Assembly: GCF_036825535.1 (NCBI RefSeq)
Contig: NZ_CP098812.1
Location: forward strand, 2,542,001-2,606,000
DNA from: Parasalinivibrio latis
Lineage (GTDB): Bacteria > Pseudomonadota > Gammaproteobacteria > Enterobacterales > Vibrionaceae
Direction of reading: 5' to 3'
DNA: 64,000 bases
Part shown: positions 62,250 to 64,000 of the stretch, in pieces
Layout: each line of letters begins with the position of its first letter
Position numbering within the stretch: position 1 is the stretch's first letter
Translations under genes and position numbers: made by a program
The notes under the pieces: model-generated
The model's database searches: none
What the model saw: only the letters and a program-made list of their open reading frames with translations
What the model was told of the DNA's origin: nothing

Positions 62250-62450
62250 CTAGTACAACTCTCTCGAGCCCTGTTCAGTTTGTGCTAACCAAACCGGTTT
62301 TGTACTTGTTTTTAACCAGATACGATGCAGCCGGCTGTACAAGGGCGCTCTCAAAGAAGGAAAAAGAAGTACAGGCAGCGCCAATCCCCCGGCAATAATG
62401 ACAAAGGCACGACGACAGACAATTTGAAGTGGGGTAAAACGCTTAAACAT
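62250..62450 (-). CDS. ybfA: YbfA family small membrane protein (DUF2517)
   Basis: A 66-residue protein close to E. coli YbfA: one hydrophobic segment (AFVIIAGGLALPVLLF) followed by the conserved YSRLHRIWLKTSTKPVWLAQ. Function unknown. I choose the second ATG (62450), which has GAGG six bases upstream; an ATG at 62462 is possible. A perfect inverted repeat lies about 40 bases upstream. Confidence 0.85.
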   Translation of the reverse strand: MFKRFTPLQIVCRRAFVIIAGGLALPVLLFPSLRAPLYSRLHRIWLKTSTKPVWLAQTEQGSRELY

Positions 62451-62752
62451 TGAAAGCCTCATCCTACCAGTTCAGACTGGCTTATCGTAATCCTCAACCC
62501 GTAGGATTACTACAATGGTAATCAGGGTCATCCGTACACTTTCCGGAACTATGTTGCAGATCACCAATGTAATACCAATTGGATTTATTCATTGTTCATA
62601 GATGACGTAGGTGAGTTCTTTCAGTTCCAGTCGCAAATTGCAATTGCTTGGGGCCAAACACCAAAACGAGTAACGCAGAAATGCATGATTTCAACCAGTC
62701 AGAATGATCAGGCAATGAGTCCGATTGGCATAAATACTCACGGAGCCCAATA
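62451..62752. other. Divergent ybfA/DUF1853 intergenic region
   Basis: Contains the perfect inverted repeat GTAATCCT-N8-AGGATTAC (62487-62510), a possible operator or hairpin in the ybfA upstream region. An 81-codon minus-strand ORF (62596-62841) overlaps the next gene's start and is not supported. Confidence 0.5.
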
Positions 62753-63556
62753 ATGTTCCAGTCTTCCTCACAAGTACATCGTGACCTGCAATGGATTGTG
62801 GAAAGTGGCATGCTTGCAAACGGCAACGAACCGTTCATCATGAGCCATCAATATCTTGATAAGTTTTCCCCTGCGTCAGTCCCTTCGGTAAGCTATGTGG
62901 GAAGCAGGCGTATCGGTCATTACTTTGAATGGCTTTGGAAACAGTTGCTCGACCATTCTGGTGAATGGAAAATTGAAATGAACGAGCGGCAGATCATCTC
63001 AAACAAGACGACACTCGGCGAAATCGATTTAATCGTATCAACGTGCAGCCACACGGTCGTATCCATAGAACATTGGGAACTGGCAGTTAAATTCTACCTT
63101 GCTTTTGAAGGACGTTGGCTGGGCCCGAACCCGGAAGACTCTCTCCATGACAAGCTTGACCACATGCAGCGACACCAGCTTTCGCTCTCAGACTCTCATG
63201 CCTTCATCAACCAATACCCTACATTGCATCCTGACAACAAACAGATGGTGATACAGGGCAGGCTCTATGTGAACCCCTTCCTTTCCTCAAGTCATGTAAA
63301 CGACACCCGAATTGCGACAAATAGGGTAACCGGGGCATGGTGCTGGAAAAACCAGATACCCGATAAAAAGGCATTCTATCTTTTAGGCAGGGACCAATGG
63401 CTGGGGCTTGAAGACATCGCCAAATTGCCGGAAATTCAGGGGCAGGATATCCGGAAGTTGCCAAATACAGTCCACGCATTGGATGACTCCGGGAAACCCT
63501 GGTTCTTCGTCAACGACTTTTGGCCATTCCGGGACCACAAAAAAGCCACTGACTGA
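62753..63556 (+). CDS. DUF1853 family protein
   Basis: A 267-residue protein of the DUF1853 family, whose function is unknown; it has a predicted nuclease-like core pattern. Visible conserved segments are RRIGHYFEWLWKQLL, TLGEIDLIVS, SIEHWELAVKFYLAFEGRWLGPNPEDSLHDKLDHMQRHQL and the C-terminal PWFFVNDFWP. The Glu-Ile-Asp and Glu-x-Ala-Val-Lys spacing resembles the PD-(D/E)XK fold, which is inference. It converges on pgm. Confidence 0.86.
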   Translation: MFQSSSQVHRDLQWIVESGMLANGNEPFIMSHQYLDKFSPASVPSVSYVGSRRIGHYFEWLWKQLLDHSGEWKIEMNERQIISNKTTLGEIDLIVSTCSHTVVSIEHWELAVKFYLAFEGRWLGPNPEDSLHDKLDHMQRHQLSLSDSHAFINQYPTLHPDNKQMVIQGRLYVNPFLSSSHVNDTRIATNRVTGAWCWKNQIPDKKAFYLLGRDQWLGLEDIAKLPEIQGQDIRKLPNTVHALDDSGKPWFFVNDFWPFRDHKKATD

Positions 63557-63574
63557 GCAGTGGCTTCAAATTTT
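63545..63574 (+). terminator. Weak terminator overlapping the DUF1853 stop
   Basis: GCCACTG/CAGTGGC (63545-63564), with the stop codon in its loop, is followed by TTCAAATTTTT. Confidence 0.5.
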
Positions 63575-63592
63575 TATAAGGAAGAACGGCTT

Positions 63593-64000
63593 TTACAGCC
63601 CGGCTTCCTCAAATACTGCACTGACGATTTGCTGTGCTTCCTGCTCAATTTGGGCAAGGTGCTCGACACCCTTGAAGCTTTCGCAGTAAATCTTATAGAT
63701 GTCTTCAGTACCCGATGGACGCGCAGCAAACCAGCCGTTTTCAGTCACCACTTTCAGACCGCCGATAGCCGCTCCGTTGCCAGGAGCATGGGTCAGACGG
63801 GCAGTGATTGCGTCACCAGCCAATGTTTCTGCCTTGACCATTTCGGCAGAAAGTTTGCTCAACACGGCTTTTTGTTCGGTATTGGCAACGGCCTGCAAAC
63901 GGCTGTATGCCGGTGAGCCATATTTTGCAGCAAGCTCGTTGTAATACTGCTGAGGGTTCTTACCGGTCACAGCGGTGATTTCAGCAGCCAGCAAACAAAG
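63593..64000 (-). CDS. pgm: Phosphoglucomutase, C-terminal part (5' end outside window)
   Basis: Interconverts glucose-1-phosphate and glucose-6-phosphate. Only the last 135 residues are inside the window. They match the C-terminal domain of alpha-D-phosphohexomutases of the Pgm type, with the phosphate-binding loop ARPSGTEDIYKIYCESF and LLAAEITAVTGKNPQQYYNELAAKYG. The ORF is open to the window edge. Confidence 0.95.
   Translation of the reverse strand, partial: LCLLAAEITAVTGKNPQQYYNELAAKYGSPAYSRLQAVANTEQKAVLSKLSAEMVKAETLAGDAITARLTHAPGNGAAIGGLKVVTENGWFAARPSGTEDIYKIYCESFKGVEHLAQIEQEAQQIVSAVFEEAGL

Noticed and set aside
1..64000. CRISPR arrays, prophage, insertion sequences, toxin-antitoxin pairs
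   Set aside because: No regularly spaced repeats, transposase, integrase or phage-structural proteins, or toxin-like gene pairs were found.

Overview
The window is chromosomal DNA of a gamma-proteobacterium, almost certainly a member of the Vibrionaceae. The gene orders rnd-fadD-slp-tsaB-yoaA, ycgL/minCDE, znuA-mepM/znuCB, feoABC and the sdhCDAB-sucABCD block opposite gltA, plus the protein sequences (H-NS close to VicH, YcgL, YbfA, DUF1853 next to pgm), all point there. Near-50 % GC would suit Grimontia, Enterovibrio or Salinivibrio, but I cannot fix the genus. I see no prophage, insertion sequence, CRISPR array, rRNA or tRNA gene.

Layout. 1-3200: cysS (cut by the window edge), then ppiB, lpxH and a YchJ-type SEC-C protein. 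3242-12414: an accessory catabolic locus with a divergent RpiR-type regulator, a TRAP transporter (Q, M, P), a PuuA-like glutamine synthetase homologue, an aldehyde dehydrogenase, an iron-type alcohol dehydrogenase, a class I glutamine amidotransferase and a 57-codon ORF. It looks like a gamma-glutamylation pathway for an amino alcohol or similar amine. 12625-19935: the full histidine operon hisGDCBHAFI with a hisL leader peptide and attenuator. 20076-22700: tdk, and an NhaC-family transporter behind a recognisable lysine riboswitch, so it is probably a lysine carrier. 23040-34480: hns, a lytic transglycosylase, ycgL, minCDE, rnd, fadD (PsrA-like operator), a hydrolase, slp, a small unknown protein, tsaB and the helicase yoaA (LexA-like box). 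34691-39558: purU, yecM, argS, a DUF924 protein and a HIT protein.

39560-50050 is metal-related: feoABC under a Fur box and znuA-mepM/znuCB divergent from a Zur box. Between them lie a long intergenic region with a candidate small RNA and a gene for a membrane-spanning propeller/AraC one-component regulator. 50132-61352 carries much of the TCA cycle: sdhCDAB-sucABCD on the minus strand and gltA on the plus strand. 61416-64000: a Nif3-like protein, ybfA, a DUF1853 protein and the 3' end of pgm.

The most interesting items are the gamma-glutamylation/TRAP locus, the structured candidate sRNA at 42850-42972, the propeller-AraC regulator, and the lysine riboswitch with a visible ribosome-site sequestering hairpin. 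All assignments come from reading sequence motifs; no database search was run.
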